Of a stretch of 64,000 bases of DNA, positions 45,400 to 56,096 are shown piece by piece; the stretch's first letter is position 1; every line of letters begins with the position of its first letter. Source of the DNA: Dreissena polymorpha (taxonomy: Eukaryota; Mollusca; Bivalvia; Myida; Dreissenidae); contig NC_068356.1 in the NCBI RefSeq assembly GCF_020536995.1, positions 27,529,476 through 27,593,475 on the forward strand, given 5' to 3'. The translations under genes and the position numbers were made by a program. Under the pieces are notes generated by a model. That model searched no databases and was not told the origin of the DNA. It was given only the letters and a program-made list of their open reading frames with translations.

Positions 45400-48300
45400 C
45401 AAAGGGTTTAGCTACTCCAGAAATCTTCAAGTGCCGGAATTCGGCCACCTCTCCTACTAAAACAGATCAGGTTAAGCATAGTACAATGTAACCTATCCGG
45501 AAATCAAGAACCGTAACTCATCTTCCTTTTCTGGAGTACACCGAGACAGACCGCCATTTTTCTGCTCCTGTGGAATTTGGTGTTTTTCTTTCATTTCTGC
45601 TTGTTGTTTTGGGTTTATGAGTGATAGATTACTTGAATTTTCATTTCTGCTACATTCAGAAATCTTTTCTTTTTAAATTTCGTTGTAAATATTGTTATTT
45701 TCAATTATTTGCCGGTTTTGTTTAAGGGCTCGTGCACTCGTGCACGAGCTTTTCGTGGGATGGTCAAAAAGTATTGACTATATTTTGTACAGTTTATTTA
45801 CATGTTTAACAGTTGTGATTCATCATTATTGTCATCAAATATTGTTTCTTGCTTTAATTCTTTCTATTTTCTACTTAAGAATTAGAATGAATTTTCAATT
45901 ACGTGGCGATTGTGGTCATTTAAAAGCGTAGTGGGATACCCACAACACTTGTTTATCGTGCACTTTGTGTACAAATGAACAAAAATGTTATATTTGCAGT
46001 TCATGGGACAACGACGTTTGGGATAAAGCAATACGTCTCTGAACATTTATGAGCAGGAAACGTCTGGTATCATGATTTGAGCACGAGGATATCGTGATTT
46101 TTATCATCAACTTATTGACAAGTTTGTACATTGTAAATATTGTGTTGAACTGATTATTTCAGTTATTTTGTTCTTTTAACATTGTTTTCTTACGCGGATT
46201 CTCTTCTTTTTCTACTTTCAGAGTAAGAATGAGTTTACAAACAAGATGTTTGTATAGGCATATTAAGGCTTCGCGGTATTTCCACAAGACTTGTTTATTA
46301 TGCACTAATTGTTCCTTTGAACATAAATTCTCTGTTTGTGGTGCGTAAGACGATGCGACGTGGCAGAAGCGATCCGTCGCAGAACGTTTTCTTGCAGAAA
46401 ACGTACAGATGGATCTTCATCAGACGAGACATTCCGATGAAGTTACACTAGACGTCAAATGATCTATTGCAGCATCAGTCATGACGGCATTGGTCAAGAT
46501 CGTGAAAAGTCGTGAGAAGGCTAATTATTTTCATTATGGGCAATAATGATTTTATGTACCGTATGATAATCTGGTCTGTGACCAGTTTTATTGTCGAAAA
46601 TGTTTTGCTCGTGTCTTTCATATCATCGAATACACGATGGTCGCAGATACAAGAGTGGAATAATACCCGTTGACTTTGGAACACAGATGACGCATTGCAG
46701 ACATCAGTCACCGGGTATCAATCATCAGGCATGATTGCGATCGGACTGTTCCTATGGAAGGTCGATCCAATCCAGACCTTGTGGCGACAACCGTCAGCCG
46801 GTCTTTGCCTGATGATTGCGATGGGACTGTTCCTATGGAAGGTCGATCCAACCCTTGGCATGATGGCATTGGTCACGGACTTCGACCAATGCCAGACCAA
46901 ATGGCATCCGCCATGCGGCTATTATCCGGTGATAACGCTGGTCATTTCATGACCGGTACGTCACCGGGTACCGGACCGGTCACCGGGGACCGTTCCGGAA
47001 AACGACCGGTCACCGGTCACCGGGGACAGGTCCGGTCCCCGGTCACCGGTCAGACCCACCGGTCACCGGTCACCGGTCACTGGGGACCGGTCCGGTCACC
47101 GGTCACCGGTCAACATTGACCGGTCCGGACCGGTCACCGGTCAACATTGACCGGTTCGGGCACCGGTCACCGGTCATACCCACCGGTCACCGGGGACCGG
47201 TCCGGTCACCGGTTCCCAGTCAAAACCACCGGTCACCGGTCAACATTGACCGGTCCGGTAACCGGTCATACCCACCGGTCGACGGGGACCGGTCCGGTCA
47301 CCGGTCAAAACCACCGGTCACCGGTCAATATTGACCGGTCCAGGCACCGGTCACCAGTCATACTCACCGGTCACCGGGGACCGGTCCGGTCACCGGTCAA
47401 AACCACCGGACACCGGTCAACATTGACCGGTACGGTCACCGGTCAGACCGACCGGTCACCGGGAACCGGTCCGGTCACCGGTCAGACCGACCGGTCACCG
47501 GGGACCGGTCCGGTCACCGGTCAAAACCACCGGTCACCGGTCAACATTGACCGGTCCGGTCACCGGTCATACCCACCGGTAACCGGTCTCCAGTCAGACA
47601 CACCGAATACCGGTCACCGGTCATATAGTCATCAGTCAACGATCAGAATACGTTCTTCTTCATTGGATTATCAACTTCTTCTTCGTCAAATGCAAGTCGT
47701 CACAAACACCGGTCACCAGTCAACGGTCATACTGACCGGTCACCGTACTCCGGTCAACATGCACTGATTATTAACCGGTCAACAGTTGCTGGGCACCGGT
47801 CAATGATCAGAAACAGACGTTCTTCTTCTTCATCGGACTATTACACATCTTCGTCGTCGAATGCACATTCGTCGTCGACTAGTTCCGATGATAGAGGTAC
47901 ACGCTCTTATTCATCAAGCAGTCCTCATTCACGTCATCGTTATGATCACCATCGATCATCACGGAAACGATACTCGAGGATACGTTATTACCGTCGTAGC
48001 CGTTCTAGCACTCGCCATCGTAGCTGTTATAGATCACGGCATTACAGGAATAAAGGTCCTAGACAAGCTATATTGAAGCATTGTCGTTCCGATTTTTATG
48101 ACCGGTTACTGTATCTGATTGTGGTGTCGCCGTGCCCTGTGCGCCGGTTTCCGCTGTGATGTTGACACATGTTGCGGTGGCTGATCCGATTTCGCAGCCC
48201 TTCTTGTCTGGTGTTCGTCTCACCACAACGGCTGTTTTGTGTGCACCGAGGGTGGTTGCTTCTGTTTCTGGTGCCGTCTATGCGTGATGGGTGGTTTTGC

Positions 48301-49820
48301 GTTTCCTATGGAGGTTGTGTGCCTGTCGCTTCTGATAGTTCACCGTCTGTTCCTGGTTTTGGTTGTCAATGTGTTGACTTGGCGGATGGTCATTGTTGGA
48401 TGTCGGAGAGTCTGCATTTGTTGTGTGTTTCCCGGGTAATTGGCAAGATGGAGATCTTGCTGTGCTAACTTCTTAGAAGTCGATCAATATCAGACCATAT
48501 GGTGACAACCGTTAGCTGGTTTATGCCCGATGGCATTGGTCAAGGACTACAGACGCCATACGGTCATTACTCGGTGACAACACTGGTCATAGCATGACCG
48601 GTACGTCATCGAGTAACTCACCTGGGCTGGACCGGTCATCTATCACCGGTCCGTGGTATCGTTACGGTCACCGGTTAATACTAACGGTCACCGTGCACCG
48701 GTCACCGGTCATCGATCAAGAACAGACATCGATATTCATCATAGGATTATTATCCTCTTCTTCTTCTTCTTCTTCTTCTTCTTCAAGGCATCTGGATCGT
48801 CAACTAGTACCGACAAAATATGTAGTCGTCTTACACGATCTCCTTTATCGAGTAATCCTCATTTACGGCGTCAATTTGATCGATTCCAATCATCTCTAGA
48901 CTCTAGGAGACGTTACTCTACGAGACGTCGTTTCCATTGCATCCGAGTTATTTCTCGGTTTTGCAGATATAAGCTCGTCATCGTGCGTCACATCGACAGT
49001 CTCGCTCTGACTTCTCGTATCTTATACATTATTATCCTGTCTCGGATTGTAATGTTGCGGTACCCTATGTACCAGATACAGTGCCCAGTTTAATATTACA
49101 AATGTTGCTAAACTGGTACTACTTCGCAGATTTTGTCGTATGGTGTTTGTTTCACCACTATTCTTCTGTTTTTAATTATCAGATGGTTGATTTGGTGGAT
49201 GTTCATTCATCATTATCAGATACTCGCAATCCGGTACATGATACTAGGTCTAGTATTTCCATTCTTTTTCCGCTGAATATTACACACTGCTGGAGTTGTA
49301 GACAATGAGGCAGATTCAGAGGCAGATTTCAATGATATCACTGATCACTAATTGTAATCAATTAATCGGATTTATGAAATGATATTTCAAAATCTTAGTG
49401 ATGTTTATTGCCAATACATGTGGAGATGTCTACTTATTCGACAATCTCAATCACGGGAAATTAGTCAGTAATTTGATTCCAACAGACTTTTTAATGATGC
49501 TTCTCGCATTGATACACGCCTTCCTATTGGTTCTACTGTCTTACCAGTATTTCAATCATTGGAATCAGCTAATAAGACATTTCAAAACGAGGAGAACTGT
49601 GGAAAGTGCATCAGGATGTATCTGATCCTAACATAATGAACGCACTAGAAGCTACAAACCTCTCCGTTTGTTGGAATGGTTTCCGGACAATCTGTTATCA
49701 CAGATTCCTATTTGTGTATGGTGTCAACAGAAAACACATCAGTTGTGATTTTTCCTTTGTAAATTTTTTATTCATACCCAATAACACCGATGTGCGAAGA
49801 ACAACTCAAAAGCTGTGATA
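45400..49820 (+). mobile_element. Decayed gag-like region of a retroelement, possibly DIRS/tyrosine-recombinase type (fossil)
   Basis: Two related Cys/His modules lie one after the other (about 45887-46060 and 46230-46360). Each is of the C..H..CL.C..C...C..C..W kind seen at the start of gag-like proteins of DIRS-type elements. Serine/arginine-rich segments follow (about 47800-48060 and 48750-49000), as is usual in such proteins, interrupted by the ACCGGT minisatellite and by CTT-rich sequence. No reverse transcriptase or recombinase is seen. The copy is heavily broken, with many breaks. The family assignment is tentative. Confidence 0.4.
46950..47610 (+). repeat. ACCGGT-rich minisatellite with ~90-bp higher-order unit
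   Basis: Dense array of ACCGGTC and TCACCGGTC words. A longer unit recurs about every 85-92 bases (starts near 47179, 47271, 47362, 47448), with one short unit near 47487. Most units contain CACCGGGGACCGGTCC and the near-palindrome ACCGGTCAACATTGACCGGT. It is GC- and CpG-rich in an AT-rich region. The long open frames through it are by-products of the repeat. Looser units continue to about 47800 and again near 48590-48715. Confidence 0.9.
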
Positions 49821-50696
49821 CCAAACAACTCACAAACACAAGCCACGCGTGCTTTTGCATAAATAACATCTTTCATAATTACTCTAGTTAGTAATTGCAA
49901 ACGAAAGCCATAGTGTGACCCAGATTACAATACAATTCACACATAGACGAACTGACCACATCGGTTTGACGAAACGCCTTCACATCTGTTATTACCGATA
50001 AGTTAGACGAAACGGGGATTAGACGAAACGACAGTAAGCTGACGGTTTCAACTTACACACATCGGTCGTTGTTTAATTCCATATACAGAGGTGAACTTTT
50101 TATCACTCTTTGTGTCACAGGGTCCAGTAAAAAAAAAAATGTTTATGTAGGAAAAAGGAAAAGGGCACAAACGCAATTCAACTACAGGGCATGCATTATA
50201 ACGCACTGCTAAACAGTTAATATGTTTATCACCAAAAACCCTGCACAGATTTACAGCAAAATAAATTATCTCTCAATCGGTATCAGTGACATTCGATTCG
50301 TCGCAGTATTAAACTTTCCACAGAGCCTCAAACATGAGAAATTGTCCAAAAATCGGTCGATGTAGCTAAGCCTGTCCACTTGTGTTTACACTGGAGGAGT
50401 CCTGTTGGGCACGTAATAAGCGATTCCCCGATAAATTGTCTATAGCTCCATATAAAACACATCCAAGAAACACTGTCCACGTCAATAACTTGCTCGGTCG
50501 CCGAATATTAACCAAGAAATCAACTCGTTTTCACACACAATAATTCTGAACGTTAAAAGACGCCATTTGCCTGTCGGCTATCCCGCAGTGAATGCTGTGA
50601 CGAACGCAGCCTAAACGGTGAGTTTTTATTGGTCGATTTCATTTGGAACTCTTCTGAGTACTTCGTTAGATTAAAAACTTTGACATATCGCGGGAA
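49821..50696. other. Region upstream of the helicase frame
   Basis: No coding sequence. A motif (T)AGACGAAACG recurs four times at about 49945-50030. An A run (11 A in copy 1, 12 in copy 2) lies at 50129-50139. GC content rises near 50580-50640, just before the helicase start, which may mark its promoter, but no TATA box is evident. Confidence 0.35.
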
Positions 50697-53402
50697 ATGG
50701 ATGCAGCCATGGAACAGCAGACGTATTGGACTGCAAAACAGAATTTGGCCCTCTCAATGGTCAAAGCAGGCCACAATGTTTACATCGGCGGTCAGGCTGG
50801 GTGCGGCAAGTCTACGCACGTAACCCATATAATGCAATGGGCGGAGAATGAACGCAAATCGGTCGCATTAACATGCACGACAGGTGTTGCTTGCAGCAAT
50901 TTCTCACCGGTATGTTGATTAAGTGATTTGACTGCAAAACATAATTTAACTTATTTAACAGAAACGACAAGTGTGATTTCATCAAGTTCTTTAACATGTA
51001 TAGAAAGGGTACATATATATGGAAAAAAACACCTGACGATCTGTTGTAAATTAGTGAAAGCTCTAGTAAATAAAATAAACAAGGGACTAAAATGTCACAA
51101 AACTAGGTTTTCAGTTCAATTTTGACCTTCAAACTCAAATTGTGACCTTGATCTTGGAAATATCAACGTAATTCGTTCACGTGACGCACCGTCTAATGAA
51201 CAAATGTGCGAAATGATTTTACAATCTGACAATGAACGACAAAGTTATGGCCCGGACAAGCTCATTTATGGCCATTTTTGACCTTCAAACTCAAATTATA
51301 ACCTTGACCTTGGAGATATCAACGTAATTCTTTCTCATAACACACTTTCTAATGATGGTGAACACATGTGCCGAATGATTTTAAAATCTGACAATAAACA
51401 ACAAAGTAATGGCGCAGACAAGCTTGTTTCGCCTGTCCGCCAGCCAGCCCGCCAGCCGACATCGCCAATCTAATAACCTGGTTAAAAGAACTAAGTTCAT
51501 GAAGATGAAGCAGTTTTTTTCTTTAACTTTTATATTTAAATATACAAATACAACACAAGGATTTTGTTTCAAATATATATAAATATATTATATGGTATTT
51601 TGCATGAAATTAACTAAAAAATATATTTCATGTAACTCAAGCGATGCTCCTTTTTTAATAACCACAATCCAGAATTTTTACTTAGTATTTAAAGGAAAGA
51701 AATGGATCCTAAACCTTCCCATCCCATCCCATGCAGAATTTTGGGAGTGACCGAATTTTAAAGCACCAGCAGACAACGCTTTAAAAAAAAGAACATGTTT
51801 ACGAAGCTAGTGCAGCAAAACAATTGTGACAAAATGGGATATCGCTCAAGACAAGCAATTTCACCTTTTTTCACAATCGATCAGTTTTCAGCTGTTAGTG
51901 CGTAAAATGGGCATCTCCCTCCACACAGAAACAAAAAACGCATGGGACCATCACAATATTAATTTAATGACCTTTCGCTTTCAGGTGTTGAAGCCCATGA
52001 CAATTCACAAGTGGTGTGGAGTTGGGGATGGCAGGATGTGTGGTATAAAATTAAGGGGGATGATGGCAACTGATGACAGATTAATACCTGCACGAAACAG
52101 AATTTTGTCAACAGATATCTTAATAATTGATGAGATTTCCATGTTCAGCAGAAGAATGTTTGATATGCTTGAAACAGTTTTGCGAATAAAGGATGCAAGC
52201 CACACATTTGGTAACATACAGATAATAGTTGTTGGTGATTTTTTGCACCAGTAAGAAATTTAAGATATGAGGACCTGTGTGAGTTTGCCTTTACCAGCAA
52301 ATTTTGGCCACCACACAGCATATTTTTAGATTCTGTGTTTAGACAGAGAGACGAATCTCTCATAAGCCTCATTAGAGAGTTATCTTTAGGGCAACTCAGT
52401 AATGACAGTCAGAAGCTTATAACTTCTCTAGCCCGGGAATTGCCACAAGAGGATGGTACATTGGTGAAGCTATATGCAACCAACATATTGGTGGACCTTC
52501 ACAACAGAAGTCGAATCATTGACCTTGACGGCCAAATGTATTCCTTCCAATCCACAGATAAAGGAGATGAACGAGCCCTGAACACTTTGGTGGTACCACC
52601 AACATTATGGTTAAAGGTAATAATCACAAAAATAAAGAACAAATAATCATTTACAATTAACATGCAAAGATGACCAATCTTAGGGAGCTCCTACATGAGC
52701 TGTAAGACGCAGGCCTACTCTGTTTGATTATAAATATGAATATTATATTCTATAACAAGTTATAGTGAACGATACAACTTATGGTGATTATGTGCTTTTT
52801 TAGTACACTAGAATTACATTTTAATTCATTATATATTAATAGCAAATAAATATGCATGAGGGGTATGGTTATTTGTAAAGGCTTTTGTGACAATGGCTGT
52901 TCAGTGGAGGCAGCCATGTACTGTGGACTCAATTTCTAAACCTCATACAAGTTTCAATAAGTCTAGTGCACATGTATCCACAACTATTTGCCCTAATTGC
53001 CTTCTCATCTAGGTATGCACCATTCCAAATTCATTTATTTAAAATGAAAGCAATACCAATTATTTTTCATGTTTTAAGATTATTAGGTTCTGTACACAGA
53101 GGCCAGTCAAAAAGAAATGGGAACTGTACATAATCTTTTTCTTACATACAGTACCCATTTTTTGTTACTGGCCCCTGTGGTTCTGTAGTAGGTTTTGAAA
53201 AAAATGACTCGTCTATAAATTCATTAGAATGTTATTAATACTTTTTTACAGATCGGTTGCAGGGTAATGCTAATAAAGAATCTGTCTGACAGACTTATGA
53301 ATGGGCTGCAGGGTGAGGTTCGAGACATCAGAGAGGATGCTGTCCATGTTTTCTTCCCTATGTTACATGAAGTGGCCACTATCCTTCGATGTGCTTTCAC
53401 AA
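50697..53402 (+). pseudogene. PIF1-family DNA helicase, three exons visible, broken
   Basis: PIF1 helicases unwind DNA 5' to 3' using ATP. Exon 1 (50697-50909, 71 codons) has Walker A GQAGCGKST at residues 32-40. Exon 2 (51985-52616) has TIHKWCGVGDG, Walker B LIIDEISMF and VVGDFLHQ, then FWPPHSIFLDSVFRQRD and a long helical part. Exon 3 (53252-53402) has the GCRVMLIKNL...NGLQGEV motif. In exon 2 the frame changes after GDFLHQ, where the family has LPPV; loss of about 10 bases between CACCAG repeats would explain it. The C-terminal motif with HKSQG is absent. It faces the transposase at 54030-55555. It is probably mobile-element cargo, not the host PIF1, but that is inference. Confidence 0.75.
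51118..51470. repeat. Tandem ~170-bp repeat with TGACCTT motifs (helicase intron 1)
   Basis: Two units start TTTTGACCTTCAAACTCAAA at 51118 and 51287, each with a CCTTGA(T/C)CTTGGA block, ATATCAACGTAATTC and AATCTGACAAT. It ends in a CGCCAGCC run. Bivalve-type dispersed repeat. Confidence 0.7.
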
Positions 53403-53715
53403 GTATGTTTTAATTAGCATAAAATGCATGCTTGCATGTGAGCTTATTTCACTTAAGGAGTACATTTTCACTGTTTGCATTATATAAAAAAATGCCAAAA
53501 TTTACTTTGCACTTAAGGTAGACACAGATTAGGGTCTTTTTTATGGAAGAGTCCTGGCCTCTCACATTAAGAAAATAATTACATTGAAAATTAAAGCAAA
53601 TGGAAAGAAGTAAATTAAAGAGTAATTTTCAGTGGAGAAAAGAATTAAAATGTATAACTTATAATCAGAAACTTTGGAAAACTTTTAGATATAACATTTA
53701 TTACTTTAGCTGATT

Positions 53716-53948
53716 TTACCCTTTCCCACTCAGAAGTGCAAATGGCTTTTGCAACCAGCATAAAACCAGAACAGCCTGCGAGTAACTCGCAGTCTGTTCA
53801 GGTTTTATGCTTTTTTCTGCTCAACAGTATCTAAGGGTTGGAAATGAAGCTTTTAAACTTGAATATAGTAAGAAAGGTCTTTAATTAAATTTACTTTCTA
53901 AATGACTTCAAATGTGTGAACATACGTATCTAAGCGGTAAAGGGTTAA
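53716..53948. mobile_element. MITE with TTTACCCTTT ends and a hairpin core
   Basis: TTACCCTTTCCC at the left and GGTAAAGGGTTAA at the right are loosely inverted. The centre has a hairpin (CATAAAACCAGAACAGCCTGC / GCAGTCTGTTCAGGTTTTATG, read across AGTAACTC). Non-coding. It lies between the converging helicase and transposase. Confidence 0.65.
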
Positions 53949-54029
53949 AAGAAACCCAAAATATTTGTTTTACCACTGTTTGCAGCATAATGATACTTAA
54001 TGTACTATTGCAACCAGTGAAGATCCAGA

Positions 54030-55555
54030 TCAAAGAGAACACCTGTATAGAATATCTCTCTCTCTGTTCAAATGTACAGGGCGTTTATCTCTATATACAC
54101 TTATCAACTTAGATGTGTTTTTGAGGAATTCTATGGCACCATCTAACTCACTGCCTTTTTCTCCCAAACTGTCCTTGTATGCAAGCATAAGATTAAGCAT
54201 TTCAGAGTCCAGCACATCCTCTGCAAGCTTGTTTCTCATTTTTGAAGTATTACTGGGATAAATGTGTTCATTTGTAAGTTTATAGTGAGTTTGTATTGGG
54301 TTTTGACAGTCCCATTTATATGCATTAATCCACATTGACCATTGAATTGTTGCTCCAGATGGAAGAAGAAGAAGCTTGGTATGACCAGTTGAATTTCCAC
54401 TCTTGATAACGTTGTTTCTGATTTTCTTGAAAGTGTGAGATGGATCCATTAAGAATATAATATGTTGCGATGGATCACTTGGACATTTTGATGTCATGTT
54501 GTGGATTGCAGGTTGCTTATCAGGAAAATGAATGTGCATGAATGATCGATTGTTAACAGCGCCGTCCATGCAGACATATTTCACACTGAAACCAAAATCT
54601 TGCAGTTTGTTCATTGCCTCCCAGAACAATATATACAGATGGCTTGCAGACAGTGAATGGCTTACAAAATAAGCAAAATCTAAATCTAAAATGGAAATCT
54701 AAATCCAGAGAGCCCCATGAACATCATTTGTAAAATGTGAGTTCCTAGTTTTTTCGTACAAGTTCCAGATTTCAATGAGTCAACAGCTTGGCTTTCAACT
54801 CCAAGGTCTACAAAACCAATCATGGACAAGCTGTCCCCTTGTCTAACAATTTCAATTTTCTCTTGAATGGTCATCTCGTCAAGGAGAATCCCTCCAATAC
54901 GACCCTTTGTTGGAATATCCATCCTGTTTACTTTCTCATACATCCACCTGAAGATGTTTTCATGAAACCCTGGACTTTGTTGTATGCTGTTTTTGTAAAG
55001 TAATAGAAGTGAGGGACTTGGAAGAAGCAGCACTTCAGATTTCCTTAGGCTTTTATATCCTTCTGGACTTCTAGTGAAAAGTTGCAGACATTCATTTATA
55101 GTTGTGCTGTCCCATCTGTTTTGATTGCTGCATTTGTTTTGTGCATTGTTTACCTGTGAAGCTAAGAAGGTCAAAGTAGCATTACTAGCTGTTGGCACTA
55201 AATTCCTAAGTGTATCAACTACCGAAGGTTTTGGCGTATTCTCTGGATATTTGATAGTAAGTCGCTGACATGATGTGCAGTTTGGGATTTGTCTGTTATT
55301 CAATATGGCAAACTGTTTGCATAATTTAGATCGCACAATGTTATGGTTAATGTCTTCATCCCCTTGTTTGGTAAGCAGTTCCTGTTGAATGTTTGAGTGG
55401 GGTATGTAATTATGTTTCTAAATAGTAATCCCTTGACATATCTGGATGCAATTAACTTGTTCCAACACTTCCTTAATACCTTCGCAGGTTAGACAGTAAG
55501 TGCCGGCAATATAATTAGACTCCAGATCAATCTCTTGTCCTCTTATATGCACATT
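54030..55555 (-). pseudogene. P-element/THAP9-type transposase, truncated and frameshifted
   Basis: P-type transposases cut and join DNA with an RNase H-like DDE domain. The upstream frame (55336-54686) has a CTSC...RL region, then a conserved block GGILLDEMTIQEKIEI, GFVDLGVES and MFMGLSGFRFPF. The downstream frame (54629-54030) has YVCMDGAVNNRSF, FLMDPSHTFKKIRNN, WINAYKWDC, KMRNKLAEDVLD and an IEFLKNTSKLI segment. These match the order of the RNase H-like and insertion domains in THAP9-like proteins. A short tandem duplication of GATTTAGATTT at about 54690-54705 shifts the frame. The N-terminal THAP zinc finger is absent; the duplication junction at 55555 cuts the gene there. Confidence 0.8.
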
Positions 55556-55671
55556 GAATCTCTACCAACCCTCTGGCCCAGGAGTATTTCTTCATCGCCA
55601 CGGAGGGCAAGTTTGGAGTGCTCTACATTAAGAAATCACTGTCCCTCAACCAACTGAATTACACATACGTG
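55556..55671 (+). pseudogene. Partial copy of cadherin exon 41
   Basis: Repeats exon 41 from its 17th base to its end and the GTAAGA donor, but its acceptor and first five codons are replaced by the end of the transposase region. Without a 3' splice site it is probably skipped in splicing. Confidence 0.85.
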
Positions 55672-55909
55672 GTAAGATAGCAACACTCTATGTGGCTGTA
55701 ATTGGCGATGAGGTAGTTCAGTGTACATATAATTGGCAGATTTAGTTATGGAAGCATTGTTATGTTATATTGTAATTCAACAAGAGATAAACGTGACAAC
55801 TGCATTGTAAAAGTATTGTTACCATTGTGAATACCAAGGTTTTTTGCTTACTCCTGTATAATGTAGTAAAGAAGGGTTGTTGTTTTTTTGTTTAATCCAA
55901 CTGACATAA

Positions 55910-55986
55910 TTCGCCCCCTTGGTGCAAAAAGGTACCATGTTTCATTGAAATTAGAAGGCACATGGTACCTTTTTGCATCAATCAGT
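55910..55986. repeat. Foldback hairpin element, copy of B in duplication copy 2
   Basis: Identical to 45213-45289. Confidence 0.85.
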
Positions 55987-56096
55987 CGATATATTTTTTT
56001 AAGCATGCGTATTTAACAGTTATCAATGTCCTTATTGAACTGCGCACTTGATGGGTTTTAATATCATAAATAATTACCTGCTATTCCTAGCTTTTT

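Larger units (their letters stand above)
44859..55555 (+). repeat. 10,697-bp tandem duplication unit, copy 1
   Basis: The unit begins at GAATCTCTACC inside exon 41 and ends at ACATT before the next GAATCTCTACC at 55556. It holds most of exon 41 and its donor, a hairpin element, a gag-like fossil region, an ACCGGT minisatellite, a PIF1-type helicase remnant and a P-type transposase remnant. All of these recur at +10,697 (+10,698 after 50140) in copy 2. Confidence 0.97.

Noticed and set aside
46754-47119. 121-codon frame starting MEGRSNPDL
   Set aside because: It runs into the minisatellite and shares a degenerate GGTCGATCCAA repeat. No evidence of a protein.
47147-47767. A 206-codon open frame (TGHRSP/TGDRSG-rich) and overlapping frames in the ACCGGT array
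   Set aside because: Open only because the repeat lacks stop words in those frames. All frames are open in turn, there is no domain, and there is no start or splice context.
50697-53402. The host's own PIF1 helicase gene
   Set aside because: It is broken, lacks the C-terminal motif, lies in a cadherin intron next to a transposase, and is duplicated with the block. Mobile cargo is more likely.
55556-55671. A functional extra cadherin exon created by the duplication
   Set aside because: It lacks the 3' splice site and first codons, and no AG with a pyrimidine tract in frame is evident just upstream.
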